A DNA stretch of 64,000 nucleotides. It comes from PFL42 sp963789825. GTDB taxonomy: Bacteria; Chloroflexota; Anaerolineae; Anaerolineales; E44-bin32. The translations under genes and the position numbers were made by a program. The DNA lies in the NCBI GenBank assembly GCA_963789825.1, contig CAWBME010000006.1, positions 992,001 through 1,056,000 of the forward strand, read 5' to 3'. Numbering within the stretch: position 1 is the stretch's first letter; each line of letters opens with the position of its first letter. Below the pieces are notes generated by a model. It searched no databases. It was given only the letters and a program-made list of their open reading frames with translations, and was not told the DNA's origin. This document shows, in pieces, positions 63,401-64,000 of the stretch.

Positions 63401-64000
63401 CCGGCTTCACCCTCAAGGATCACGACCCGCCGCGTGCCGGCGGCCGCTTCCAACCAGGCCGCCTTGCACAGCGCAAGCTCCGGCTCCCGCCCGACAAATC
63501 GCCCGCGGGCGATCCCGTTGAGCACCGGCCGCGACCGGCCGGCACCCGAGGCAGACAGATCCATCGCCGCCAGCGCTTCCCTCACCAAGGCGGCGCTCGG
63601 CGGACGGTCGTCGGCCTGTTTGCTCATCAAACTCAGGATCAGAACTCTCCAACGCCGGGGGCAGATCGGGCCGATAGGTGCTGGGCGGCACTACCGGCGC
63701 ATGCAGGTGCTGCGAAACCACGGCCAGCGGATCGTCTGCTGTGAATGGCAGGCGCCCGGCAACCAGTTCGTACAGCATCACCCCCAGCGCGTACAGATCA
63801 GCCCGTCCATCGATGACCTGACCCAGAGCCTGCTCGGGCGCCAGGTAGAAGACGGTCCCTGTGAGGGCACCCTCGCTGGTGATGCGGCTGGCAATTGGAC
63901 GAGCCAATCCGAAGTCAGTCAGCTTGGCGGGTCCATCCGTGTGCCCAAGGATGTTCTCCGGCTTCAGGTCCCGGTGCACCAGTCCGTGAGCATGGGCGTG
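60476..64000 (-). CDS. Ser/Thr kinase - AAA ATPase - TPR - peptide-binding (SBP_5) fusion; 5' end beyond right edge, two frameshifts
   Basis: More than 1170 residues. From the right edge: kinase catalytic loop HRDLKPENIL, TDFGLARPI (DFG), TVFYLAPEQALG and DLYALGVMLYELVAGRLPF. After a frame change near 63640 comes an AAA ATPase: RFVGREPELALCKAAW, VVILEGEAGVGKTRLAQELA (Walker A), PVMLLVEDLQWADSGTL (Walker B), GGNPFFVEEACKAL. TPR-like helices follow (YALAGQAVKAAEYLLKAGDAAQSVIAFDEAIANYEVAIPLL). From about 61980 leftward lies a full oligopeptide-binding domain (LRLAGVDPVTLDPGLTADIWDNHLAEQLFSGL; WKWSDGVAVTAEDFEFAWRRVLDP; HFVSNGPFRLEA; FLGEHSPA, then after a frame change near 60715 LEWSEEYAKLVTEA). 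No membrane helix separates the modules. Confidence 0.88.

Overview
The window is high-GC, densely coded bacterial DNA. The gene set points to Chloroflexota, probably an Anaerolineae-like lineage; this is an inference, since no rRNA is present. Pointers are CIRCE/HrcA control of grpE-dnaK-dnaJ, a Trp T-box, a SAM-I riboswitch, a short type-3-like prolyl-tRNA synthetase, large kinase/STAND proteins and a eukaryote-like ubiquitin-type operon. Many genes, including essential ones (infA, rpsO, pnp, trpS, proS), carry single-base frameshifts. I read most of these as sequence errors in a draft or metagenomic assembly, not as pseudogenes. Frame-corrected extents are given where the second frame continues the same protein.

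Layout. 0-8 kb: LCP cell-wall ligase (cut by the left edge), MarR regulator coupled to a heterodimeric ABC exporter, zinc-ribbon membrane protein, transaldolase-like enzyme, zincin. 8-11 kb (minus): mcmB-meaB-GNAT-prs. 11-14.6 kb (minus): trpS behind a T-box, thioredoxin, membrane sulfatase-like protein. 14.8-20.6 kb (plus): promoter-CIRCE-hrcA-grpE-dnaK-dnaJ-prmA. 20.6-24.5 kb (minus): infA, rpsU, rpsA, a phosphoribosyltransferase, a THUMP-like methyltransferase and a 57-aa protein. 24.5-36.2 kb: two inverted copies of a ~260-bp MITE-like repeat flank AI-2E-type permeases, pnp, rpsO, an AlkD-like gene, proS, a kinase/ParB-like/phosphoesterase cluster and mazG. 36.2-41.4 kb: lipoprotein, metK under a SAM-I riboswitch, HtrA protease, DoxX-like protein, cold-shock protein.

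41.9-48.5 kb (plus) is the most notable region: a tightly coupled seven-gene ubiquitin-like conjugation operon. Its order is GntR-E1 fusion, membrane RING-like protein, Ubl-E2 fusion, free Ubl ending in Gly, JAMM isopeptidase, membrane FHA protein, membrane vWA protein. A consensus promoter precedes it, and a perfect FadR/GntR-type palindrome lies at the predicted transcription start. The E1 therefore probably autoregulates its own pathway.

48.5-64 kb holds envelope and signalling proteins: CAP-LysM, secreted hydrolase, beta-helix lipoprotein, STAND-TPR ATPase, M50 protease, Flp pilin, an SGNH hydrolase with an LPCTG tail, and a kinase-AAA-TPR-peptide-binding fusion cut by the right edge.
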